64,000 nt of DNA from Leucocoprinus leucothites (lineage: Eukaryota > Basidiomycota > Agaricomycetes > Agaricales > Agaricaceae): the NCBI GenBank assembly GCA_013368445.1, contig JAACJO010000004.1, forward strand, positions 434,001-498,000, in the 5' to 3' direction. Below are positions 11,800 through 22,559 of this stretch, piece by piece (the stretch's first letter is position 1; each line of letters opens with the position of its first letter). The position numbers and the translations under genes are program-made. The notes under the pieces were generated by a model. That model was not told the DNA's origin, searched no databases, and saw only the letters and a program-made list of their open reading frames with translations.

Positions 11800-13038
11800 A
11801 TGCCCTTACCTCCGAGCTTCCGGCACCTCAAACACCCCAAACTTCTCTTCGCCAACTTCAAAAACGACCTCTTCGCCTCCCTCCTCGAATTCATCGGCAC
11901 CACTTTCTTCCTCCTCTTCGCATTCGGAGGCGCGCAAGCCACGTCTGCACAAATCGCCGCGTCACCCGCATCAGCAGATAATAAAGTCATACAGGTGTTT
12001 TCCATTTCTGCGTCGTTTGGTTTGAGTTTATTGGTCTCGGCATGGATTTGGTTTAGAGTGACGGGGGGGTTGTTTAATCCGGATGTGGCGATGTGTTTGT
12101 TTTTTGTGGGTGCGCTTGGGTTTGTGAGGTTTGTGTTGTATGTGGGGGCGGAGTTGGTGGGAGCGATTGTGGCGGCGGCGATTGTGCAGGCGTTGACCAA
12201 GGGTCCGTTGTCTATCAAGTAAGCGAGGGTTGTTTTTTTTTTTGGTGTTGTTGTTGGAAGGCTGAATGAGCGAGTGTGTTAGTACGACGTTGGCGCAGGA
12301 TATTAATAGAACGCAAGGGTTGTTTATGGAGATGTTTGCGACGTGTGGGCTTTGTCTTGTTGTGCTCATGTTGGCGGCGGAGAAGCATAGAGCGACACCG
12401 TTTGCGCCTGTTGGGATTGGGTTGACGCTTTTTGCGGGGCAGTTGTGCGTCTTGAATATCATTTTGATGATTTTTTCGGCTGACAAGGAGGAGGATGATA
12501 GGTGGTTGACGTTTTATACGGGATGTGCGATGAATACTGCAAGAGCGTTTGGTCCCGCTGTAGTGTCGCAGTTTACGAATTATCATTGGATTGTGAGTAG
12601 TGAACTCTTTCTCTTTCGCAGGATTGCTTACCCTGTAGTAGTATTGGCTTGGTCCAGGCTTAGGTTCACTCCTGGCTTCAGCGATTTACGCACTCCTAAA
12701 ACAGTACGTCTCCTCATCCACGACCCTACCTTCATTCCTACCACTCACCACACACATACAAACTCCCTAGTTATCACTACCTGAAGTTGAATCCCGATCA
12801 AGCAGCAGAGAATCCGAAAATGTCGCCCGAGGATCCCGTGAGGAGACTGATGGATGACCATGATGAGAGTGCTCAAGATGGAGGGGGTGGTAGTACGCAG
12901 GGAAATTCAAAGGAGAGGGAGAATATTCAGATGACGAATCAGACGGAGATGAATGGTGTTGTTGCTGGGCCGAGTCGGATTGGTGGGGAGGGAAGAACGT
13001 CTCAGCCGGGTACTTCTAGTGGTATTCAGATGGTTTGA
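11800..13038 (+). CDS. Aquaporin (MIP family) with NPD and NTA in place of NPA motifs
   Basis: This is a membrane channel of the major intrinsic protein family, for water or small uncharged solutes. Five exons (11800-12218, 12283-12444, 12502-12592, 12642-12703, 12771-13038) sum to 1002 nt and give 333 residues. Six membrane segments are visible, from LEFIGTTFFLLFAF through YWLGPGLGSLLASAIYALLK. The first pore loop reads GGLFNPDVAM (residues 89-98) and the second CAMNTARAFGPA (residues 202-213), so both NPA boxes are altered. The selectivity-filter Arg after the second box is kept. The C-terminal tail of about 90 residues is hydrophilic and probably cytosolic. The acceptor of intron 1 has a close alternative at 12271. 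MNTARAFGPA-type second loops are known to me from other basidiomycete aquaporins, so this may be a subfamily trait. Confidence 0.9.
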
Positions 13039-14016
13039 TTCTGATTTTCGATCTTTTTTTTACTTGTTACCCCATACAATGATCTACCCGTGATGAATCC
13101 AAGTATTCGAACATTTGACCCGAGGGGTATGCTATATCCAGTATCTCTCTGCTGGGAGTGATTAATGAACCTAAAGAGAGTGTGGCGTAGGTAAATGTGC
13201 TAGGTGCATGCGGTACCGGGAGATATCGTGACCTGACCTTGATTTTTGCTTCGACTTCTTGGCTTCTTAAGCGTGGAAGAGTGTCTGTTGGCCCACTTCT
13301 GGTCGTTAATGGGATCAAAATGAGATCGCAGGGCTAGGGGAAACGTTCCTTTTAGAGACCTATGATAAGGAAGGATTCGAAACCATTAATCCACTACTAT
13401 TTCCCGAAGGGTCACCTGTAGTGCTTGGCCTACGACTCATTTGATTACCTCTCTCGAGTGATTTGACCAAACGAGGACGCCTCAGGCGCTGAAGCGCATA
13501 CACTCCGAGCGTCGATGTGAAGAGGTATTTGCGCCACATCGAGCGTGGCACGTCCTCCATTCCTCTTTTGACTTTTGCACTTCCATTTCCACGGAGATCG
13601 TCTCTGTGCTCAATGACTCCCTCTTAAGGCTTTTCCTTCGAATCGCTAGGGAACCTTCTCATCGGTCTCGCAAGCGTGGCTCAGGTGGGGAAGTTAAGAA
13701 GTTGGAGACTTCGAAGCGTTGAGCTGACTCACTGAACAGGAACTGTTGTGTGGCGCTGGGGCGATCGTTTTTTCTTTTGGAGACAGGAGCAACGAGATCT
13801 AAGTTGTGGCGTGTGCTTGATTTCTCTCTGTGGATTGCGGGGTGCCAGTGATTCATGCATCAGGGACTCTCTTGATTCTGATAGCCCCTAGTAGCTGGTA
13901 TCGTGATGCAAATGGGTCGCCAGAGGAGAAATTTAAATGAGCAGCAGGGGTGGTCTGGTTTCGAAGTCGACCATCTGTGTTTCGAGCGTCTCTTACCCGT
14001 AACTTCAATCCCCTCG
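13039..14016. other. Intergenic region, nothing recognised
   Basis: This holds the aquaporin 3' end and the upstream region of the GH17-like gene. Only short frames occur, without motifs. Confidence 0.4.
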
Positions 14017-15573
14017 ATGTGCTCGTTCTTGCGGACCTGGGTCCAAATTTCCTTGGTGCTTTCCTTGGCCACCAATCTTGCAAGAGCTTCTCCCATTGAT
14101 GTCGATGAAAATGTCGAGCCGTCGATCCAGGACAACAATGACATGCCTTTCGTAAACGTGGAACCGGACCATACGATATCTCTGGGAAAGGGATCCGACT
14201 GTTTCCCGGCGATAGGGTTTAGGATGCCTCTAGAGCCACCTTTAACGTTGAACGGATGGTGGTGTAGTATGAGTAGCGAGTACGCTTTCGTCGGGTTTAG
14301 TTATGAGGTTTCGGAGTGTGAGTGTAATGGCCTCTTGACGTTACTGTCAATCAACTGATATAAAAACAAAAAGGCCAGAGCTTGAATGAGCTCAAGAGGG
14401 ACTTTACGGATATCAGACAGCGTTTCCATGGGCGTTACGTCCGTATATATGGAGCTTGTGATAGGCGAGGTTTCTAGTAAGTGCCGAACGGATACTGTGA
14501 GGATCAAGAAGACGAATGAACTCAACTTCTTTTTCTCAACAGCGACGATATAATCAATGCGGCATGGCAAGCAGGAATTGGCGTACACGCGCTTATCTGG
14601 GTAAGTAGAATAAAACTCGATTTAGATCTCGGGAAGTCTGATTGATGTTTTTGGCGTGGTGGTGGTGGAACCGTTCCGGGGGGTTGCTTCTAGTTCGGAT
14701 TCGACGGGAGTAATAAATGGGAAGCACGACGTGACGTTTTGATATCCACCCTTCACTCCAACCGATTTGCAAAGTTCGTCGTTCGTGCCTTGCAATTTGG
14801 CTCGGAACCGCTTTTCGATGACGTTTTGAGTCTGAATGAGTTGGCACAGCAAGTTCGGGAGGCGAAGGAGCGGCTTTCTGATCTTCACATTCCGGTGACT
14901 GTCAGTGACTTGGCGTATTCCTTCCAGAAGGTGAGGGGATGTCAAAAAGGTACCCCGGTCGGAGGCGCATAATTGATCCGTTTTAGAATGGCGGGGCTCG
15001 TTCCGTCATCTCCGCAATAGATATTATTGACGCCCATATGCTACCGTTTTTCGCGCAAGACGCGTCGACGGGTGCGTTCCCCCCTCGCCGCTGTGCAGGT
15101 ATGGGCTGTGCTTACTTTTTGTTCTCGTAGCGAGAAATGCTTGGCCACTTGTTCAAAGGGATTTGGACTGGTTCGTACAGAATGGTCAAGGGAAGAAAAT
15201 TTACCTTAGCCAGGTGAGCACTGATGTCATCTAAATGTCATGAAATTGTTTTCTCAGCAAATCGTGTTGAAGAACGGTTGGCCGTCAAAGACTTACCCCG
15301 GTGTAGAGCCCAACAACAATAGAGCTGTCGCTAATGTCCAGAACGAACATGTGCGTGATTTCATCAAATGCACTGTATGGTCAGCCACGATAACAGGCGA
15401 CATAGGATTATTATAATCTGCTGGATGCGCATTGTCGGTATCTCAAAGAAGTTGCTGGAGGAGGGGTCGGCTGGTTCGCGCACCTTTACTCCGATAGTCA
15501 AGAGCCGGGATATGGTATTTATGGCACAAGGGGAGACTTGAAGTTCCCATTTAACCCTCGTACTGCATGTTAG
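14017..15573 (+). CDS. Secreted GH17-like glycoside hydrolase
   Basis: The product belongs to the Agaricomycete secreted family with a GH17-type (beta-1,3-glucan active) TIM barrel. Eight exons sum to 1113 nt and give 370 residues (14017-14317, 14374-14476, 14543-14600, 14694-14930, 14987-15071, 15131-15213, 15273-15350, 15406-15573). A signal peptide of about 25 residues is followed by SDCFPAIGFRMP and GWWCSMSSEYAFVGFSYEV. Core motifs are GRYVRIYGACD, GIGVHALIWFGFDG, a putative acid in FGSEPLFD (Glu192) and GGVGWFAHLYSD near the end. The nucleophile motif, normally Glu before an x-G-W-P-S box, reads SQNGWPS with Gln289. If the alternative acceptor at 15258 is used it reads LKNGWPS, again without Glu. 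It may be an inactive or binding-only protein, or use another residue. Confidence 0.85.
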
Positions 15574-15956
15574 GTACTAAGATTGTTGCTTCCATTCTCC
15601 GTTCTGGCACAATGACAGGCTTTACGTTGTGCGAATTTCCAGTTGTGCGTCTGCATTGCCACAGTCAAGTGACACCGATCTGTGAGGGGTGTTGGTGTAA
15701 CTGAGCTTCGGCAACGCGCCTCGGTCGACCAGCCGGTTGAATGTGTGTCGAAGTTTGGTTCATGTTGAAAAACTTTTTCAGGGAGATGACAGTTGCAACT
15801 CCGGAAATGCGGCTTAAAAAAATATTATTGAATATTTGGACTGAACGGCTGTGGGTAGCACGGATACTCATGCCCGACGTGCAAGCACATGATGCTCCGT
15901 GGGCCACTTGACGTTGTGGGTACTGTTCGTAGCTATACACTGCCTTCTCTGCACAA
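15574..15956. other. Intergenic region, nothing recognised
   Basis: This lies between the GH17-like gene and the first DUF6593 gene. No gene or repeat was found. Confidence 0.4.
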
Positions 15957-15967
15957 GCATAAAAGAC
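15957..15967 (+). promoter_or_regulatory. TATA-like element of first DUF6593 gene
   Basis: GCATAAAAGAC lies 53 bp before the start codon. It is preceded by a pyrimidine-rich CTGCCTTCTCTGCAC block that recurs before the second DUF6593 gene, so the duplicated unit probably included the promoter. Confidence 0.55.
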
Positions 15968-16019
15968 ACCTCTGGAACCTATCCCTCAACATTACACCTA
16001 GCTCCGAACCGCACCAAAC

Positions 16020-16756
16020 ATGAACCTCCCAAACGACTCCCAGATCACTCTTGTTAACCCCGAATTTGAGAGGGAACCTGCCCTCGTTCTGGTATTTAGC
16101 AGAGATAACATCAAAGATACTGTGATGAGGCGGAAGGGCGGAAGCAATGAAGTGCTGTACAAGGTTGAATCCGAGACATCGGGGACCAGGACATCGGTTT
16201 ATCCTTCCACTTCGGATGTTCCTATTGCGATTCTGGAGTTGAAAGGGCTCTTTGGAAGAGATAGGATTACGTTCCAGGGAGAAGAGACCAAGAACATCAG
16301 TGATTGGCTATCAGGCTACGGCCCATTGCGAACCTTGTGAGTTTGCTTTCTCAGCATACTTCGAGTACTTACATTGACTCACACATGCCGACTTAAATTT
16401 AGCCCTATAGCCTTTGAACATAACGGAAGACGATACAAATGGAAACCAAATTTCATCCGACAATTAGGGTAAAGTCGTAGAAATTCTTTTCTCAATAAAT
16501 CAAATCTCATTTATCCATATAGTTGTATAGTGACCAGGACACTGTACATCCGATTGCTTGGTTTGAAGGGTATAAATTACGCTTTATTGACGGTTCCTTG
16601 AAGGGGTTTAAGGCATTCCTTGCAATGGAAGAGGAGGTGGTAGAAGTTCAGGATCTTGTGGTGCTCAGCTTCCTGATAGCTGAAAATAAGATGAGAAAAG
16701 ATATGAAGCCTGGCACCATTGAAGGTGGGAGATCGACACTCTCCAGAAAGGAATAG
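16020..16756 (+). CDS. DUF6593 family protein, copy A
   Basis: This is a 202-residue member of DUF6593, a basidiomycete family of unknown function. Exons are 16020-16336, 16403-16468 and 16531-16756, total 609 nt. Landmarks are VNPEFEREPALVLVFSRDN near the N-terminus, GEETKNISDWLSGYGP, FEHNGRRYKWKPNF, QDTVHPIAWFEGYKLRF and a C-terminal EDLVVLSFL-like strand (here QDLVVLSFL). Compared with copy B, the second intron donor has lost one G. Using the same acceptor position as copy B would shift the frame, but an AG eight bases further on restores it at the cost of the Leu-Tyr-Ser residues. That acceptor is used in this model. The C-terminus is 12 residues longer than in copy B. Confidence 0.83.
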
Positions 16757-17006
16757 AATAGCTGTGGCCTGTCAATGATAATGATCCTTCAGTCCCATGT
16801 TGGAAACCGCGACTACGAACGCTGCTGTCCGATGAGTAAGGACCGGTATCTGAGAATTCCGTTATTGATTAGTACTCAGTATCTTCTTCTGACTCAAAGT
16901 TGCTTCAAGCGTGAGCGCTCGCGGTTTGATACCGATGACTACCTCTACAGTTGTAGCTTTACCTTCAGCTATAGCCATCCCACACCGCCTTCTCTACTCA
17001 GGGCAT

Positions 17007-17017
17007 GATAAAAAGAC
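17007..17017 (+). promoter_or_regulatory. TATA-like element of second DUF6593 gene
   Basis: GATAAAAAGAC lies 42 bp before the start codon, preceded by CCGCCTTCTCTACTC. The arrangement matches the element before copy A. Confidence 0.55.
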
Positions 17018-17058
17018 GGTCGAGTGATCAGCTCTTCATCACACACACCCCACCACAC

Positions 17059-17732
17059 ATGAACTTCTCTAACAACTCACAAACTACTCTGGTTGATGCT
17101 GGGTATGAGGGGAGACCTGCCCTCGTCCTGGAACTCAGCAGGTATAACACCACACATACCGTAATGAGGCAAAAGGGCGGAAACGATGAAGCCTTATACA
17201 ACATTGAATCCGACGAATCGCTGTCAAGGACATCAGTTTTTCATCCCACGACGAATGTCCCGATCGCGGTCCTCGAGTTTAAAAGGCTTCTTGGGAAAGA
17301 CAAAATCACACTTCAAGGAGAGGAGACCAAGAACATCAGTGATTGGCTATCAGGCTACGGACCACTGCAAACCTTGTGAGTAAGCCTTCTGAGTAGATAG
17401 CCTTTTCTTACCTCTATCCCAGCCCTATATCCTTCAAACATAATGGAAGGCAATATTACTGGAAAACGAATTTCGTGAATCAACTAGGGGTAAATCACGT
17501 TCGCCTCCCAGTAGATGAACGCCATATCTTACCAATCCTCTAGCTGTATACCGACCAGGACAGCGTGCATCCGGTAGCATGGTTTGAGCGGCACAGATTG
17601 TGTGTCATAGACGGAGTTCTGAGAACATTCAATGCTTTCCTTGCAATGGAGGAAGAGGCAGTGGAAATTCGGGATCTCGTGGTCGTTAGTTTTCTGGTAG
17701 CCGAACGAGTAGCACATTCTTCAGTCATCTAG
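17059..17732 (+). CDS. DUF6593 family protein, copy B
   Basis: This 190-residue tandem paralogue of the preceding gene has exons 17059-17375, 17423-17489 and 17544-17732, total 573 nt. Exon 1 is exactly the same length (317 nt) as in copy A, and the shared block GEETKNISDWLSGYGPL is identical. The second intron uses a normal phase-0 donor GGG|GTAAAT and keeps QLGLYTDQDSVHP. Function is unknown; no signal peptide or membrane segment is evident. Confidence 0.85.
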
Positions 17733-18240
17733 ATGTAAGCCATGGCAGGCCCGGCCTACAACCAGAACTTTCGCTTCTTGGATGTGATGGCTAGTAAAAG
17801 GACCTTGTTAATGTACTCCTATATGGCTGCCTAGGTGGGGTCGAGTACAATAGTACCCCTTTTAAAAGACGCGCGTCCTGTTCACTTCCTCGTCCCTCTC
17901 ATCTTTACTAGTGAGGGTCGAGTTGGTGTCCTTACATCATATTAATATCCGAAGAATGTCAATTGCTGCGATTGTCATTTAACTTTGAGAGACTGGTGCG
18001 AGATTTTGGATCAATAATGGGGGGATAAGATACCTCGGAAGCACTGACGGCGGCTTATACACTGTTTCCTAGATGGAGAGTGTTTGAGACTGGAGTACAG
18101 AGAAGAATAACTGCCAAGATGACAAAAATAACTCCGACCACATATTGAATCTCCGACCTTCGCTGAGATGATATCATACTGAGGGTCTGATCTATTGCTT
18201 CTAATCCATTATACTTATCACATTTCTCGTCCCTTTCTCC
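17733..18240. other. Intergenic region, GET4 upstream
   Basis: About 500 bp with no gene. It should hold the GET4 promoter; no clear TATA box stands out. Confidence 0.4.
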
Positions 18241-19488
18241 ATGTCGGCAAGAGCCCTAAACGCGATTCTCCCTCAGGTTGAAAAATCACCTTATGAAGCC
18301 CACCAGAAAGCTCGTACTTTTGCCTCGCGATATGTGAAATCAGGTCAATACGACACTGCGATCGATGTTCTCTTCCAGAGCGCTCGTGAGCTTCTGAAAA
18401 CAGGCCAAGCTGGTAGCGGCGTTGATCTTGCAGGATTCCTTCTGGAAGTATATGACACAAAAGAGGAGGTTGTCACAGAGGAGAGCAGAGGTCTGCATCT
18501 TGTGCATATGTGTCTCCTCGCTATTGAGCATGAAGTTTGGTCTAGGCAGACTAACACAATTGCTCGCTCTTACCGGATCTGAAGGAACATGGAGAAAAAC
18601 ATTGGTAGACAAGGCAATAGCGTGAGTGTAAATCATTTTCTATTTCTTCCTAGCTTATCTGAGGTAGCTGGTCGTCAAAATTTGGCACTTGCCCCTCTGG
18701 CGATCCCGATCTGCAACGTTATGTTGGCGAGCTTCTGTATAAAGGTGCAAAAATCGTCGCGTAAATTGATCAAGACACTCAAATCAATGTTTCAGATGGC
18801 GATTTTGTTGGCGCAGAACCCCATTTCCTGTCTTCCGGTCAGAGAGATAGTGCTCGCATGCTCGCAGAGATGTTCCTACAGTGGTCAGGTGGAGAGAAAC
18901 TTGGGTTGTTTGCGCTGAGAGGAACCTTCCCGTGTGTGATCTCGCTGCACAGCCTCCGGTTTCCCGCTCATTACTTGATTCAGCTATTTACTTGACGGAA
19001 ATATTCTAGCAGCGCGAACATTCATCAAACATTTCGTATCTGGCCTACCCAAGACGTCCTCAACCCCGTCTACCCATGTCATTCAAACTGGTGATAATGA
19101 CGAAGTCACAATGACCGCGGATTCTCTCATCAACTTTTCTCAGCTTGCTGTGGTTACATGTCAGCGAGCGAACGGTGACCAAAACAAAGTTGCTCGCGAG
19201 AGTTGGGTGCGACTTTGCGGCACTTACTTGAGCCAAGGTGGCCCGCTTGCCGCTCCCGAGGTCCGAAAAGTATGTGTTTACCATCTACGGCTCTCTTGGT
19301 TCTGAGCTTTTGCGCAGGTCCTGAATGAGATCTCAACTTTGTACTTCGCTATACCTCCGCCTCGAGGTCAAGCCGCTAATCCCTTTGGCGATATGTTTTC
19401 CTCTCTCTTTGGGGGAGCTGCTCCCAGTCAGCCAGCTCGACGTGTACTCCAACCTGCAGGCGCTTCATCGACTCCGGGGCTCGATTGA
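18241..19488 (+). CDS. GET4: Get4 homologue (GET pathway, tail-anchored protein insertion)
   Basis: Get4 is a cytosolic alpha-solenoid protein that, with Get5, hands tail-anchored proteins from Sgt2 to the Get3 ATPase for insertion into the ER. Six exons (18241-18490, 18546-18621, 18668-18744, 18796-18931, 18984-19269, 19318-19488) sum to 996 nt and give 331 residues. Helical-repeat signatures include YEAHQKARTFASRYVKSGQYD, written here as YEAHQKARTFASRYV, and further on LTGSEGTWRKTLVDKAI, GDPDLQRYVGELLYK, GDFVGAEPHFL and ALRGTFPYLLDGNILAARTF. The C-terminus ends with a Gly/Pro-rich FGDMFSSLFGG tail. It is intact. The family assignment rests on overall pattern and is firm. Confidence 0.9.
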
Positions 19489-19648
19489 GTTACTTTTATA
19501 AACTTGGTTATATACAGGAGGTTGTTCTGTTGGGTACCCATAAGTTGTATCCTTATCACTGAACTCTGGTGCGCCCGAACCTTAAGAGCACAGTAATTTC
19601 AATATGAGAATCGCGGTAGGGTGTCACTCTGGAGCCCACAGGTACTAC

Positions 19649-22024
19649 TCATAACGGATGGGCCAAACCTATTTGTGTTATAAAGTCGATTCCTTCCTGC
19701 CTGAAGGTATCCTGAGTGATGGTTGCAGGGATGAGGCCATCCCAAAACGTAAGCATTTGGGGGTTTGACGTCGTATACTTTGGCCAGGGGAACAGCCCAA
19801 GCCCATTTGGGTCAAGTTTGACGACGAAGTTGATCAAGTAGTTGGTGAGTTCTTCTCCGCCATAAATGTTGAACAAATCAGAGACGTGCATCTAGAGACT
19901 GAACTTCAGCATATACTCGGGTTAACCGGTTCATGCTCATGTCTCACCGAGCCAAGGATGGGGTCAGTCTTAAATCGTTTGCTCACTGACGCAGTACATC
20001 AATCAGTGCGCCCAGCGTAAAATAAAGGCACGAACAATAAACCCAAGTGTTCTGTTTTCCAGATCGATTCTTCAGGAAGAATCGGCGTGGAGCCTGGAAA
20101 ACTGCATCGCCTTGAAATGAAGCCAACCTCTTGTATTGTGGCGTCAGGACATTGGTGAAGCCTGTATCATAGGGCGATCCTTGGGTAGCGTCTGCAGTAT
20201 AAAGAGTAGCGAGGTGATCAACGTCGCTGCTCCCTACACCTTGCCAGAACGTCCCTTGAACGTAATCCCTGAACTGGGATTCAGTTCTGTCCCAGTCTGT
20301 CAGGATTAATCGCAATGGACTGGGAAGGACAGCACAACCCACGTAACGTTCAGTGTCGAGAACGAGAATAGAGTCCCTTCATCGTCACAATCGCCTTAAG
20401 AGCAAATAGTAAGATATCATTAAGGAAGGATATGTGGATAATGTCTCACCTGTGACAAAAGGAATGTTTGCGACTACGCCCTGCTGAATGAGCTTCTGAG
20501 GATTGTCCGTGATGAAGGTCCCATCCGCTCGAGGTGGCCAAGCCAAGCGTAAGGACTATCACAAACAGGTCAAATTACCAAGAATGAATGATTGAGCCGT
20601 CGAATTAACCTGGTAGTCAAATATTCCGGGAGATTTATCAATTGCAGCTTTCAACGTAGTGTAGGGAAGATTTCGTAGACAGTCCAGGGTGTCTTGCGAA
20701 TTTGAACACCCAGTCTCTGAGACGATTGTATCGTACAATTCTTGCCCATTCGTTATATCTCCGACAGGTAAAGGTGATCCTGACTGCATGAAGGCAGCTC
20801 GGAATAACCCCTCGGTGTTGCCGTTGTTGGCAAGCATATGCAGAGAGACGGATATCGCCCCCGCGGACTCTCCCCAGCTGAGGATATTGAGGTCAGATTG
20901 TACTCAACAGTGGAAGTCAATGTTTGAACCTACATGGTCACCTTGTTAGGGTCCCCGCCAAATGCTCCGATATATTTCTTAACCCAGCGTAGAGCCTGTC
21001 TCTCTGCAACAGATCGAATGAACCACTCAATTTCAGACAATTTCAGACATCTAAAAGCCGACCTACGATCTTGAAGGCCGAGATTCCCGATTCCAGCTGC
21101 CTTTACCTCCTTGCTAGCAAGGAATCCAAAACCAGTCAGCCTATATGAGATGCCATTAGCCAGGTATAACGTGGTCGAGGCGCCATAGAGAAGGATATCA
21201 TACCGATAATTCATACTAACGAAAATAATTGGAGTTCCGAGAGCGATAGAGCGACTGACGACCAGACTGCCATCGTACCTAACGTAGGTTTATAAGCATG
21301 TATCATGGACGTCGTGAGTCATGCAACTTGAACCTACAACGGGAATGATGCTGTCCCTCGCTCCCAACCCCCTGTGATCTAAAGTCAGGCTTAAAGTCAA
21401 GATAACATTTTGCAAGAACGATGAACCTCCGTAGATCCACTTGTAGTATACATATGAGTTTCGGTGAGAGAGAAAGAGGACTCGAACTCACGACAACGAC
21501 AGGTAACTTGGAACTGGGAGAAGCAATCGCAGGCTTAATGACATTGATAGTGAGACCTATACATTGAAAGAACTGGTGAGCCTCACTCAAATTGGTAACC
21601 GATTACGAAAACTTACAATCCTCGTCATCAGGGAAAACTGCATTTATACCTGCGTTGACGATCATGTTGATGGCTTGAGAGGGAAGGCCAGGTGGTATTG
21701 GTAAATTAGTATTCTGTTGAGGGCATGCGGGCCCAAACGCTGTCGCCAGATGATTCCCTGTATAAGGCTGTATCTCCTGTGGTAAGCGATACCGTAAGCT
21801 TCCAGTCCTAATATCATAAAATATGTAAATTATGGTCGCTCGAAGAATGCCCTGTGGACTAACGGAGGTTGTGCGAACGGGATTCCAAGAAATTGAATCA
21901 CAGGCCCTGTGGCCAGGCCAGTGAATGTACCATTGTCTAGAGTAACAGTGGTGCCTGCAGCGGATGCGGAGAGTGTGCTGTGGTTTAGGAGAGATAATGC
22001 GAGCAAAACGCAGATCTTCATCAT
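19649..22024 (-). CDS. Secreted type-B carboxylesterase/lipase
   Basis: This is an alpha/beta-hydrolase of the cholinesterase-like type-B esterase family, acting outside the cell on esters. A signal peptide (MMKICVLLALSLLNHS onward) opens the protein. The conserved GIPFAQPP is cut by the first intron, followed by an FPDDEDCLTINV block and then WIYGGGW, the oxyanion-hole segment. The nucleophile elbow is GESAGAIS, the acid is in CDDEGTLFS and the catalytic His is in MHVSDLFNIYGG. At least nine introns were traced; each junction checked keeps the frame, including the 20-bp exon with WIYGG. One intron near 21030-21055 carries a 10-base tandem copy. The final exon ends at 19649. All catalytic elements are present. 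Substrate cannot be told from sequence. Confidence 0.88.
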
Positions 22025-22559
22025 CCAGGACTTGGTCGAGGGTCAAACGGTGAACGGGATTCCAAGGCGATGGACGTCTGTAATCCTGGTTTCATAAGTA
22101 GGTATGAATAGGCCTAGGTGTTCATCACGAGAGCATATGGCATATGGTAGATTGTCTTCTTTCATGACATATCAGGTTGAGATCCCACGGGATGTACAGT
22201 CCTCGACGAGCCAGCAAGAATGGACAGATTGACCCCGACCAATGGTAGTTTGAGACTATCCTTTCGGGTTTGTGAGAGTGTTCTTGAGTGCCGGTCTGTT
22301 GCTTCATCACCGTATCATCATATCATATCGACAGATGGTAAAACCATGTATATAATACATAGTTTCGAGGAAAGGGGCGGGGAGGCCCAAGTACGGAACA
22401 AACAACGGCAGCTCTCCCGATGCGATTCCAGCTTCTCACTTGCATCAACCATCATATACTCCTGATCTTCTTAACTGATGGGCTCAGCTATCCCGGAGAA
22501 TCTTTCTCAACTCCCATGCCACCCACGAGCCTGCTTGCACCACACTCACATTGAAAGTC
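22025..22559. other. Divergent promoter region
   Basis: This separates the 5' ends of the minus-strand carboxylesterase and the plus-strand DUF4139 gene. It holds a repeated GCATATGGCATATGG near 22134-22148. No gene was found. Confidence 0.45.

Noticed and set aside
21470..21500. A minus-strand GAGTTCGAGTCC that resembles a tRNA T-arm
   Set aside because: It is the 5' end of a carboxylesterase intron (donor GTGAGT), the stem bases do not pair and no other tRNA arm is nearby.
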